DNA of 45,694 nt, from the NCBI GenBank assembly GCA_016200005.1, contig JACQFP010000025.1, positions 1-45,694 on the forward strand, written 5' to 3'. Both the position numbers and the translations under genes were made by a program. Shown in pieces: positions 1-8,082 of the stretch. Source of the DNA: Verrucomicrobiota bacterium (GTDB lineage Bacteria > Verrucomicrobiota > Verrucomicrobiia > Limisphaerales > PALSA-1396). Position 1 is the stretch's first letter. The number at the start of each line of letters is the position of its first letter. The notes below the pieces were generated by a model, which saw only the letters and a list, made by a program, of their open reading frames with translations, ran no database searches and was not told the origin of the DNA.

Positions 1-255
1 CGATGAAGCTTTGAATTGATGAACACCAAAGATTTTCTCCGTCTCGGCGTGCCGTTAGGACGGCGACACGCCTGGCGACGGATTTTGTTTCCAAATTCAT
101 CCTCGGCGGCGGCGCGACCGGGAGCGCGGAATTTATTCCGCTTCAACGCGCAAAGTTGTGAGGCGCTGGGAAACAATTGTACCGGCTGGTGTTCGTGAGT
201 TGAAGCGGCGTGAACGCCGCGCGCCGTTTACCGCACTCGAGGAGGTTGTTGAACT
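1..255. other. Flank left of the att-like scar, no gene seen
   Basis: No open reading frame here looks like a protein. The stretch holds two short perfect palindromes: one built on GCGGAAT/ATTCCGC near 134-149 and one on GCGGCGT/ACGCCGC near 205-220. By the geometry of the neighbouring tRNA fragment this should be host chromosome downstream of the original tRNA-Arg gene (inference). Confidence 0.4.
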
Positions 256-300
256 TGGCGCGCCCGGCGTGAGTCGAACACGCGACCATCTGCTTAGAAG
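256..300 (-). repeat. 3' fragment of tRNA-Arg(UCU), probable att site
   Basis: Read on the minus strand, this is the 3' part of a normal tRNA-Arg. It has an anticodon loop CTTCTAA (anticodon TCT), a T-arm of stem GCGTG/CACGC around the canonical loop TTCGACT, and an acceptor 3' strand ending in encoded GCCA. The 5' half is missing: upstream bases (301 onward) form no partner for the anticodon stem. Displaced tRNA 3' ends of this size are the usual product of tyrosine-integrase insertion at a tRNA gene. The element lies on the 5' side of the fragment, i.e. toward higher coordinates. No integrase gene is visible in the window. Confidence 0.7.
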
Positions 301-542
301 GTATCCCAAAGCGCTATTTTTATTAGCTTTTACGCGGTTTTTCTAAGAAAGTCAACGGGTGCGTTGCAGTGCAGGGGTCGTGCGGAGGCGAAGCGTTGGA
401 CTACTTTTGGACTACACTTCCCATTTGATTGCCTTCGAGTGCAGACACGTCTCCCAATGGCCTCGCACGACACTGCTTTTCCACTCTGCAACATCATTTC
501 TGGATTGTTTAACTCGGCGTTCCGGTCAAGAGGTCAAGTCCG
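301..542. other. Intergenic, nothing recognised
   Basis: Between the tRNA fragment and the multi-HTH gene I see no convincing gene. The short open frames have no recognisable sequence or start signals. Confidence 0.4.
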
Positions 543-2159
543 TCATGTGCCGCTGCACCGTTCAATTGAACAGCAAATTGGTTCCGCGGATTCGCGTTCT
601 TCGCCACTCGGATCGTCCGCGTCGGCGTTATTCTCGGACACTTGCGCCGATTGCTGATCACGGTTTTGTGCTTGCCTCTGGTCAGGCGGGGAATGGAACC
701 CACGCAGATCCGTCATAAGCAGATCTCGCGGCGACACGTGAAAAAATCGGGCCAGCTTCGCCACTTGGTGCGGGTTAGGGTCTGTGCCGCCTAATAGCGT
801 GCGTTGAACTCTTAATTCTATCCCGCAAGCTTCACCCAGAGGCGTCGGTGCCATTCCGGATGAGTTGATGAGGTGTTCGAGATTCGTCTTGAAGAATGGG
901 GTCACCGTGATTTCGGGCCGAGCCGGGTCGGCCAGTTCAGCAAGGCTGATCCCAAGTGCTCGTGCGACCTCCGTGAGTAGATTGCGGTCAATGCGGCGCG
1001 ACCTTGCTTGAGCGTAAGCGACCGCGGACATTGGCGAGATGCCCGCCATTCGCGCAATTTCCGCCGGATACAAGCCTCGTTCCCAACCGATGCTTTGGAG
1101 ATTCCTGCTGATGACGAGTGGATTGAGCACCGGCGCCGGCGGGTACATGGCAGTTATATCCTCCATCACTAACTGCCGGACTGAGAATCTTTCGCCCTCG
1201 GTCCGAACGATGCGATGCGCCTGCAACGCTGAAATGTCTCCCGTCGCGAGCACCTCGTGCATGATCTTGCTGTCCATCCGGCAAAACCGAACAAAGTACG
1301 TGCTGCTCGCGATTCCGTGGTGGGCGATGATGGAGTTGAGATTGGCTTTAACGAGAGATGGATTTGGAACAACGTTCTCTCGTCTCGGATCCAGTATTTG
1401 AACCTCGGTCACATCCAACGCTTTAGCCAGCTTCGAAAGGGTGTCCTGCTTCGGGACCGCCTCCTTCTTGAGAGTTTTGTAACACTGCGGAGAGGCAATA
1501 CCTGCCTTGAGCGCAAGCCCGTTGGCCGTCAAATTCCGTTCGAACATCATGCCCGCCAAATTCTGAGCGATTGTTTCTGCAACGGCGGCTGGATCATGCT
1601 GCACAATCATGTCGTCAAAAGTTTTTTCGCACTTCACGGGAGATGGTTGGTTCTCGGCCTCCGGCTGGGAAGGCGCATCATGATGAGGACTGGTTTCCGA
1701 GGTGTCCGCCGGGCGGGTCAGGTCGCTTGTCAACAATTGTTGAGGGGCGATACCAAAATAGCCGCAAATGGCCGGCACAAAGCACGCCTGCAAATCGCCG
1801 AATTTGCAGACCCGCGCAATAGTGGATCGAGGAATGCCAGTAGCGACAGCAATGTCGCTGTGATAAACGCCCTTTTGCGTTATCAGATGCTTCAGGTTGT
1901 TCTTCACCATCATTGGAGTCGGCTTTTCGACTGCGTGCGACGGAGTCTGTGTGTATATCGCCGGCTGCTCCTGCCCCAAACGTGGCAATTGTGTTAACGC
2001 CTCATAGTCCCGACTATCCAACTTCGATTCGATCCAGAGAATTGCGTCCAGCGCCCTGGCCGCCGGCTCTGCGTCCGAAGTCAGAATCTTTGCAATCATT
2101 GCTTTTGCCTGCGCAGCGGCGGCCTCCAAACTTTTGCCGGGGATGGCTCCCGGATACAA
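543..2159 (-). CDS. Protein with five tandem XRE/Cro-type HTH domains
   Basis: A 538-residue protein. After an alanine-rich N-terminal helix region (about 1-80) it carries five helix-turn-helix units of the Cro/C1 (XRE) type at about residues 84-147, 193-258, 270-335, 348-412 and 421-486. Each unit has the pattern NL..I...G....ELA...G, then a recognition helix, then LA.ALGV....L. The C-terminal 50 residues are low complexity. One XRE domain is normal and two are common; five in one chain is rare and suggests DNA binding over several helical turns or a scaffold. The only usable start is a TTG at 2159. The upstream in-frame stop is about 15 codons away with no ATG or GTG between, so the true 5' end was probably lost at the junction with the jetB stub. 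A start at Met21 (2099) is possible but lacks a Shine-Dalgarno. No enzymatic domain is seen. The target is unknown. Confidence 0.75.
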   Translation of the reverse strand: MYPGAIPGKSLEAAAAQAKAMIAKILTSDAEPAARALDAILWIESKLDSRDYEALTQLPRLGQEQPAIYTQTPSHAVEKPTPMMVKNNLKHLITQKGVYHSDIAVATGIPRSTIARVCKFGDLQACFVPAICGYFGIAPQQLLTSDLTRPADTSETSPHHDAPSQPEAENQPSPVKCEKTFDDMIVQHDPAAVAETIAQNLAGMMFERNLTANGLALKAGIASPQCYKTLKKEAVPKQDTLSKLAKALDVTEVQILDPRRENVVPNPSLVKANLNSIIAHHGIASSTYFVRFCRMDSKIMHEVLATGDISALQAHRIVRTEGERFSVRQLVMEDITAMYPPAPVLNPLVISRNLQSIGWERGLYPAEIARMAGISPMSAVAYAQARSRRIDRNLLTEVARALGISLAELADPARPEITVTPFFKTNLEHLINSSGMAPTPLGEACGIELRVQRTLLGGTDPNPHQVAKLARFFHVSPRDLLMTDLRGFHSPPDQRQAQNRDQQSAQVSENNADADDPSGEERESAEPICCSIERCSGT

Positions 2160-2170
2160 TTGCCGGCCGG

Positions 2171-2395
2171 ATGCTGGAAATCCTCCGACAAGCCCAGCGC
2201 TTCAACCTGGTTCGATTTGAGCTGGCCGAACCATTTGAACAGTCGCAAATCGAGGTTCTCAAAACGCTGCCGCGCGTGATCCAGTTCAACGAAATCGCTG
2301 AGTGGACGAAGACGGCGGAGTTGCACAAAAGCCCGCAGACCGCGCAAGCCGAAGCCGAGGAAGTCGGCGGCGAAGGGGAGGAATCTGAATCATGA
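2171..2395 (+). pseudogene. 3' stub of the gene preceding jetC (jetB-like)
   Basis: This frame encodes about 74 residues from Met at 2171, a helical segment followed by an acidic Glu-rich tail. It ends at an ATGA overlap with jetC. In Wadjet operons the gene directly before jetC is jetB (kleisin-partner/MksE-like), so I read this as its C-terminus; the sequence alone does not prove the family. The rest of the gene is absent: 5' of about 2165 the DNA belongs to the opposite-strand multi-HTH gene. The frame stays open further upstream (to 1913), but there it is antisense to that gene. Translational coupling with jetC through the overlap may persist. Confidence 0.55.
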
Positions 2396-5300
2396 CCCGC
2401 GCTATCAAGCTCACCCGCATCCACGCCATCAACTGGTATGGCTACAACGACACCCTGTCGGTCGAAGGCAATCTATTGCTGGCGGGCGTGACCGGATCAG
2501 GAAAGTCCGTTCTCATGGATCTGGTGATGGCGGTGCTCGTGGGCACGGATGCCGCCCACCGGCATTTTAACCGGTCCGCAACCGGTGGCCAGGGCGACCG
2601 CACACTCAAGGGCTATTGTCTGCTCGACACCAAGCGCGAAGAAAACGGCGTGCCGCAATACCTCCGTCCGGCTGCTATCACTTACGTGGCGCTCGAATTC
2701 ACATGGCCACCTCGAAATTCGGAAGAGACGCGCATTGAAACGTGGGGACTGCGCATCGAGTTCCGCAACACGGCGGAGAATCAGGGCCACATCAAGCCGT
2801 TCGTATGTTACGGACCGTTGGCAAAGGCGGATTTTCTGGATGCGGACCGTCGCCCCTTGGAAATGGCCGCGTTCCGCCACCTCATCGAAAAGGGACGCGA
2901 CGGCCGGCTGTTTGAAACGCAGGACCAATACTTGCGCGACATGGCCAACGAACAGCACCTGAATTTCAACCGGGCCGTGCTGACTTCCCTGCTTCCGCAG
3001 GCGATGTCCTTCACGAACCTCAAGAGCTTCGATGAGTTTTGCCGGCGGTTCATCCTGCCGGACGACAAGCTCAACGTCGCGGATGTGGTTGCCAGCTATC
3101 GAAATTTCAAGGCATACGAAGATGACCTTCGCGAGTTGTTCGACCAACAGACGCGCCTTGAAACGATTCGTGACCATCACCGCGGCCACGCCGACGCCAC
3201 GCGCGACCGTGTTGTTGCGCGGTGGCTGGCTGCACAATTGGCTCACGAATACGCCGCGGATTGCGTGCGCGAGCAGGAAGAAAAGTTGGTGAAGGAGAAA
3301 GCGGCGTTTGCGAAGGAGGAGGCGCGCATCGGGGAACTCGACAATCTGATCCAGGAGCGTCGCAGTCAGATTACGCGGGAGTTGGCCGCATTGAAGGAAA
3401 TGCCGGGCGGGGCGCTTTACTTGGAACTTCAAGAGCAGAAGAAGCGGTTGGTTGGAGAAATCACTCGCCTGCAGGGCATCGGTAGCACCGTGGATTCAGC
3501 ACTGCGCAATCGCGTTCAGAAAGCTCGCCAGTGGTTGAAGGACGTGGTCGCAGCGCCGCTTGCCGAACCCGTGGCGACCGCAGAGATGGAAGCGGCCATC
3601 AAAAAACTCGAAGCCTGCGCGGCAGACCAAACCGAAGTTGCCCTTGCTGCTGTCGCCAGTGAAGCCGAGCAGTTGAAAGCTGCGCTGAGCCGGGCCGTGC
3701 GGCCTACAGTTCAACAGTTGAACGAGCTTCGCGATCGGAAGGGTCGTTTGCGGGAAGAAATCACGCTGTTGGAGAGCGGGCAACTTCCCTTCCCGACCAC
3801 CGTGCTCAACGCTCTCAACGAAGATTTGCCACGGGAGGGACGAACGCCGGCGGCGCAGCCGCTGTGCAAATTGTGTGAAGTCACGGATGAAGAATGGCGA
3901 CCCGCCATCGAAGTTGCGTTCACTCGCAAGTTCTCTGTCGTCGTCGGTGAAGTGAATTACGCTGCCGCGCTCAAGATCTACCAGGCATTGAAAGCCGACT
4001 CCCCTCAGGAATCGCTCGTGAATCCGGTGAAGGCACTGCGCCTGGAGCGCTCGGTGAAACCCGGCTCGCTCGCAGAGAAGGTGCACATGGAGCATCCCGT
4101 CGCGCGCGCCATTGTCAGCCATCTCTTCGGTGATTTGATGTGCGTGCAGCACAGTGAAGATCTGGCCAAGCATGACTTCGCGATTCTCAAGGACGGCTTC
4201 ATGGCCCGCGGCGCGTTCGTCGAGCGACGGCGGCATTACGACGGAATGCCGTTCGTGGGATTGCGCGGATTGGAAAAGCAACTCGGTCTCAAGAAATCGC
4301 AATGGAAGGAGCTTGACGCAAAGGAGCGCCAACTCGCCCCGATTGTCGCGGCGGTGCAGAACATTTGCGAGCGCGCGGCAGAGTTCATCCCGAGCCACAC
4401 TTCATTGATGGGCGACCTGCGCGAGGCGCAACGGCTACCGAAACTGGAGGATGAGTTGAAGCAAACACTCGCCAAACTGAACTCAATGGACCGTGGGAGT
4501 TTCGAGGAAAAGGAACGCCTACTGGAAACGTTTGGAAGGGAATTGGAAGGTTGGGAGAAAGAGTGGCGGGGATTGCTGCAGAGCCAGAAGAAGGGTGAAA
4601 TTGATCGACTGACCACCAATCTCAAGGAAGCGGAGGAGAAAGAATCCGCCGCCGCTCGTGTATTTGAACGGGTCAGACAGGAGAGCGGCGACCTTTCTAT
4701 TCATGCCGCCCGTCTCAGCGACTGGCGCAAAGAAGTAACGACTGCCATCCCGGCACTGGACGCAGCCGCCCGAGAGTTCGAGCGGTTGGAACGCGAAGCC
4801 GACAAGCAGGCCGAGGTCGGCTGGGAGAAATTGAAAGCTGCGCGGCACGAACTGGCTCTGGCCTATCGCAAGTTTCAGGATCTCTCTCCTGAAAACCCCT
4901 CGAACGAGCCGTGGGCCAAATTGCTCACACAAATTGCCGAGGCGAACATTCCCGACTACAAAGCCAAGGCCGAGGCGGAGCGCAAGCGGTGGGAACATCT
5001 TTTCCGCAGCAATGTTCTCCAGCGGATGGATCAGGCGTTGCGACAGGTCAACAATGCCATTGTGCTGCTCAACGACCACTTGAAGCAACCCATCGGCAAT
5101 GACCGTTACCAGATTGAGCGCAAACAGAATCCCGATTTTCGTCTCTACCGGCAACTCATTGATCTCAACGCTCAATTCCAGGACGATGGCCTTTTCTATC
5201 AGGCCGTGCAGGGCCAGCTTGAAGATGCGCTGAAACATTTTCTGGATGTGCTCACCGATGCGCAGAAAAGCGCCGAAGCCGACCGGCTTCTGGATTATCG

Positions 5301-5754
5301 GCAATACTTTGACTACGACCTCCTCGTCTGGGACGCACGCGACCCGCAGGCCAAGCCGGTGAGCGTGGACAAGCAGAGCGGCAAGATGAGCGGAGGCGAG
5401 AACCAGTCGCCGTACTTCGTCGCGATCCTCGCCAGTTATCTGCGCTCCTACAAACGGCACGAACGACGATGGAACGATCCGTCGCTTGCCCTCGTGCCCA
5501 TTGATGAAGCGTTCTCCAAGATGGATACCGGACGTATCAAGGACTGCATCGAGGCGATCAAGGACCTGGACCTTCAGGGCGTCTTCTCCATGAGCACGGG
5601 CAACGTCCCGACGGCGTTCAGCTTGTGCAACGAACTCATCGTGGTTTCGCGCCACGAAGAGCGCCGTGGCAATCGCACGCACATTCGCAACGTCCCTGTG
5701 ACCATCCTTCGGGATTCCGAGGAAGGACGGGAGTGGATGCGTGAACACGCGTGA
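2392..5754 (+). CDS. jetC: Wadjet SMC-like ATPase JetC
   Basis: A 1120-residue MukB/SMC-type ATPase. The Walker A motif GVTGSGKS is at residues 32-39. Long charged helices typical of coiled-coil arms run from about 260 to 960. The ABC signature KMSGGE is at 998-1003 and Walker B LVPIDE at 1034-1039, giving the split head expected of JetC. In the family, JetABC forms a loop-extruding condensin-like complex that recognises small circular DNA, and JetD cuts it. The start overlaps the stop of the preceding stub (ATGA) and the end overlaps jetD (GTGA), so the operon arrangement is kept. Length is normal for the family. Because jetA is absent and jetB reduced to a stub, the protein is unlikely to work as a complete Wadjet system unless partners are supplied elsewhere. 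Confidence 0.92.
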   Translation: MTRAIKLTRIHAINWYGYNDTLSVEGNLLLAGVTGSGKSVLMDLVMAVLVGTDAAHRHFNRSATGGQGDRTLKGYCLLDTKREENGVPQYLRPAAITYVALEFTWPPRNSEETRIETWGLRIEFRNTAENQGHIKPFVCYGPLAKADFLDADRRPLEMAAFRHLIEKGRDGRLFETQDQYLRDMANEQHLNFNRAVLTSLLPQAMSFTNLKSFDEFCRRFILPDDKLNVADVVASYRNFKAYEDDLRELFDQQTRLETIRDHHRGHADATRDRVVARWLAAQLAHEYAADCVREQEEKLVKEKAAFAKEEARIGELDNLIQERRSQITRELAALKEMPGGALYLELQEQKKRLVGEITRLQGIGSTVDSALRNRVQKARQWLKDVVAAPLAEPVATAEMEAAIKKLEACAADQTEVALAAVASEAEQLKAALSRAVRPTVQQLNELRDRKGRLREEITLLESGQLPFPTTVLNALNEDLPREGRTPAAQPLCKLCEVTDEEWRPAIEVAFTRKFSVVVGEVNYAAALKIYQALKADSPQESLVNPVKALRLERSVKPGSLAEKVHMEHPVARAIVSHLFGDLMCVQHSEDLAKHDFAILKDGFMARGAFVERRRHYDGMPFVGLRGLEKQLGLKKSQWKELDAKERQLAPIVAAVQNICERAAEFIPSHTSLMGDLREAQRLPKLEDELKQTLAKLNSMDRGSFEEKERLLETFGRELEGWEKEWRGLLQSQKKGEIDRLTTNLKEAEEKESAAARVFERVRQESGDLSIHAARLSDWRKEVTTAIPALDAAAREFERLEREADKQAEVGWEKLKAARHELALAYRKFQDLSPENPSNEPWAKLLTQIAEANIPDYKAKAEAERKRWEHLFRSNVLQRMDQALRQVNNAIVLLNDHLKQPIGNDRYQIERKQNPDFRLYRQLIDLNAQFQDDGLFYQAVQGQLEDALKHFLDVLTDAQKSAEADRLLDYRQYFDYDLLVWDARDPQAKPVSVDKQSGKMSGGENQSPYFVAILASYLRSYKRHERRWNDPSLALVPIDEAFSKMDTGRIKDCIEAIKDLDLQGVFSMSTGNVPTAFSLCNELIVVSRHEERRGNRTHIRNVPVTILRDSEEGREWMREHA

Positions 5755-7004
5755 CGGAAATGAAATCCGCCTCTCCAATCCTCCGCGCACTCGCCAGGCT
5801 CTACGCCGAGTCCAGGGCCGGACGCACTGGCGCGGGTCAGCGCGACTTCCTGGTGGATTTCAAGAAGCTGCTGGCTGCTGCCGGATGCGAAGATGGCGAT
5901 GATCGGGAAACCGCCATCCGCCAACTTCGTGAATTGCATGGCAAGCTGCTGCGCCTTGAAGGTCCACGCCGGGACGCAGACATCATTCATCAGGTCCGAC
6001 TCCCGCTCGCCAATGAAGCCAACCTATTTGCACTGCTGGGCGATCCTCCGCCCGCAGAACGCCGCCTCCGGCTGGCTCAACAGTTTGCCGAGGCAGTTCA
6101 TGCCGACGTTCCCGACCGCTGGCGCGAGTCGTGGCGAAAATGCTGCGCGGAATTCCAGCAAGCGGCGATTCAAGGGGCAGCCATTACTCCATTCTCTCGC
6201 GACGATTTGGCCGTCAATTCTGAACTGCTGGCACTCGTTCCCAAGTTGCTAGCCTGGCACGCCAAGGGAGAGGAGTCGCTATTGCGGTTTGCCAGTTGTG
6301 TGCTGACAAGTAACTCCAAACGACTCGGCGAACTCGCGGCGGAAGATGACACCGGCAACCGTCGTGGCAAACTCGGCGCGATTCTCGAACGCGTGACCGA
6401 TGGCGAGATTCGTTCTCTTGAAGACGTTGGCATCCTGCAAGCGCCGCGCTTTGCGCTCGTCCATGGACCGATTCGTCTGTTGCTGGACGGTGAATGGCTG
6501 AACTTGGGTTCGCTCCAAGGCCCATGCCGCCTGTCCGAAACCGACATCACCCGCGCGGAACGAGTTGAAACTCCCGCCCGCCGCTGCCTGACTGTGGAAA
6601 ACGAAACCAGTTTTCACGAGTTGGCAAAGCTCCGTTCCGGCGAATTGCTCATTTGCACGAGCTATCCAGGTTCTGCGACGCTCGCATTGCTGAACAAGCT
6701 GCCGGATGCATTGGAGTTTTGGCATTTTGGTGACAGTGACCCGGAAGGTTTTGACATTCTCCGTGACCTTCGAGAACGCACCCGCCGACCGTTTCGATCT
6801 CTTCACATGAACTGGCGACCTGCGACGGACTCTCCCACTCTGGATGCCGCTGAAGAACGGCTCGTCAATAAATTGCTGAAGTCGGAAGCCATGCAATCCG
6901 AACGCGAGGTTCTGAAAACCATGTTGAACGCGCACAAACTAGGCAGCTTCGAACAGGAATCCCTCGGACGGCCGACTCAGCGGGAATGGCCATTCTATTC
7001 TTGA
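5751..7004 (+). CDS. jetD: Wadjet nuclease JetD (DUF3322/DUF2220, Toprim-like)
   Basis: A 417-residue protein starting with GTG in a 4-base overlap with the jetC stop; an ATG three codons later is an alternative. The N-terminal part matches the arm/wing region of DUF3322-type proteins. The C-terminal part is Toprim-like: an acidic cluster VENET (Glu283, Glu285) is followed by DSDPEG (Asp328, Asp330), the residues expected to bind divalent metal. In Wadjet systems JetD is the topoisomerase VI/Spo11-like subunit that cleaves DNA trapped by JetABC. The reading frame is intact. With JetA and JetB missing, its present function is uncertain. Confidence 0.9.
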   Translation: MTEMKSASPILRALARLYAESRAGRTGAGQRDFLVDFKKLLAAAGCEDGDDRETAIRQLRELHGKLLRLEGPRRDADIIHQVRLPLANEANLFALLGDPPPAERRLRLAQQFAEAVHADVPDRWRESWRKCCAEFQQAAIQGAAITPFSRDDLAVNSELLALVPKLLAWHAKGEESLLRFASCVLTSNSKRLGELAAEDDTGNRRGKLGAILERVTDGEIRSLEDVGILQAPRFALVHGPIRLLLDGEWLNLGSLQGPCRLSETDITRAERVETPARRCLTVENETSFHELAKLRSGELLICTSYPGSATLALLNKLPDALEFWHFGDSDPEGFDILRDLRERTRRPFRSLHMNWRPATDSPTLDAAEERLVNKLLKSEAMQSEREVLKTMLNAHKLGSFEQESLGRPTQREWPFYS

Positions 7005-7090
7005 GTCGGGATGTTGAGCGCTCCGAGCCTGCAACCGCTGGATTGAAATGCTTCTTGAAATACTTCAACGCCTACCCGATATAGTATTCC

Positions 7091-7555
7091 ATGAGCACAG
7101 CGGTCAGAGAACGGCCGACAAAGGTGGCGCGAGTGAAGCGCAGCCTGGAAAAAGAGCGCGACAAGCTCTTTGCCAGGCTTCAGGAAATCAACCAAGCCAT
7201 TCAGGAGGCCGACACCGAAACCGCGAAGTCCGGGAAGTTGACCCTCGCCAAACTGAGGGCAGCGCTGGGCTGGAGTCGCAATCAACTCGCCCATGTGATG
7301 AACGCTTCTGACCGTGCCATCGTGAATTGGGAACAAGGCGACCCCATCAGCCCCGTTTACGCGGCCAAGCTGCGGGAGATTCAGAGTGTTTACAACGAAC
7401 TCAAGCAATTGATGAAGCCCGAAGAAATCGGCCCGTGGCTGCTGACCGAGATGGAGGAATTTGAAGGCCGCACTCCAGCGGACCTGATCAGCAAAGGCGA
7501 GACCGGCCGCCTTTGGGCATCGCTGTTTTACCTCCGTTCTGGTTTGCCGGATTGA
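7091..7555 (+). CDS. HTH protein with Xre/MbcA/ParS-like antitoxin features
   Basis: 154 residues. A charged N-terminal helix (about 10-45) is followed by an XRE-type HTH at about 50-90 (LTLAKLRAALGWSRNQLAHV, then NWEQG). The C-terminus, with a WLL/P/ADLI pattern, resembles the DUF2384 part of Xre/MbcA/ParS antitoxins. No RES-type toxin gene is next to it: the following gene is on the other strand and encodes an ASCH protein. It lies 86 bases after jetD on the same strand. A TATAGT hexamer at about 7080 could serve as a -10 element, but no well-spaced -35 is seen. It may be a solitary regulator or an orphan antitoxin. Confidence 0.7.
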   Translation: MSTAVRERPTKVARVKRSLEKERDKLFARLQEINQAIQEADTETAKSGKLTLAKLRAALGWSRNQLAHVMNASDRAIVNWEQGDPISPVYAAKLREIQSVYNELKQLMKPEEIGPWLLTEMEEFEGRTPADLISKGETGRLWASLFYLRSGLPD

Positions 7556-7629
7556 ATCCATCGGCAAACGTCAATCTGCACGAATCAATTGCCCGGCACG
7601 GGAGCGATTCACGGACCAGATCGTCTTCG

Positions 7630-8073
7630 TTAGTTCAGTCGGAGTTGGCTTTCAAACCCGGCGATGCGTGAGAAGGCGCGCCTGCAAATGTAGTGGTAAC
7701 TCTGCGGAGGGTGGAATCCGTTGCGTTCCTTTCTGAGCTTTGCTAGTCGAACCGGGGCGGGGAGCCGCCAATAACGGTTAATTAAGATCGCGAACGCTGT
7801 TTTCTTTCCTTTGTAGTAGACGTCAAATTCGCGTTTTGATAATCCACTTCCTCCATTGAATTTGCGCCATATCGAGCTTGGCGCGCCAGAAACGACTTCG
7901 CCGACCTCAAACGCCCCTTCAAGTGCCATCACTGGAGAAGACACATAGACGAAAACCAAGTCTCCCTTTCCAATGCGCGGTCGCAGCCGCCGGAGTTCGA
8001 CGTTCTTCGTTCCGGCAAAAATCATCTCCGCGAATCGAGGACGAATGGAGATCAGGAGAGCGTGGTTTGGCAT
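7630..8073 (-). CDS. ASCH-domain protein (PUA-like fold)
   Basis: 147 residues matching the ASCH superfamily. The N-terminus has ALLISIRPRFAEMIFAG and then VELRR. A strand follows with GDLVFVYVSSP, then a typical EGAFEVGEV strand. ASCH domains have a PUA-like beta-barrel and are thought to bind RNA or modified bases; some have nuclease or amidohydrolase activity. The start lies 9 bases after the stop of the GNAT-PIN gene on the same strand, so the two are probably one transcript. A pairing of a PIN RNase with a PUA-like RNA-binding protein suggests a role in RNA targeting (inference). Confidence 0.8.
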   Translation of the reverse strand: MPNHALLISIRPRFAEMIFAGTKNVELRRLRPRIGKGDLVFVYVSSPVMALEGAFEVGEVVSGAPSSIWRKFNGGSGLSKREFDVYYKGKKTAFAILINRYWRLPAPVRLAKLRKERNGFHPPQSYHYICRRAFSRIAGFESQLRLN

Positions 8074-8082
8074 GGTTTTTGG

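Noticed and set aside
158-346. Open frame with VSRTRDHLLRRYP
   Set aside because: This is the translation of the antisense of a tRNA 3' end, a common false ORF.
4519-5790. 423-residue minus-strand frame
   Set aside because: Antisense shadow of jetC with no recognisable domains.
7054-7085. Sigma-70 promoter before the HTH gene
   Set aside because: The TTGAAA and TATAGT hexamers are 19 bases apart, too weak to call.
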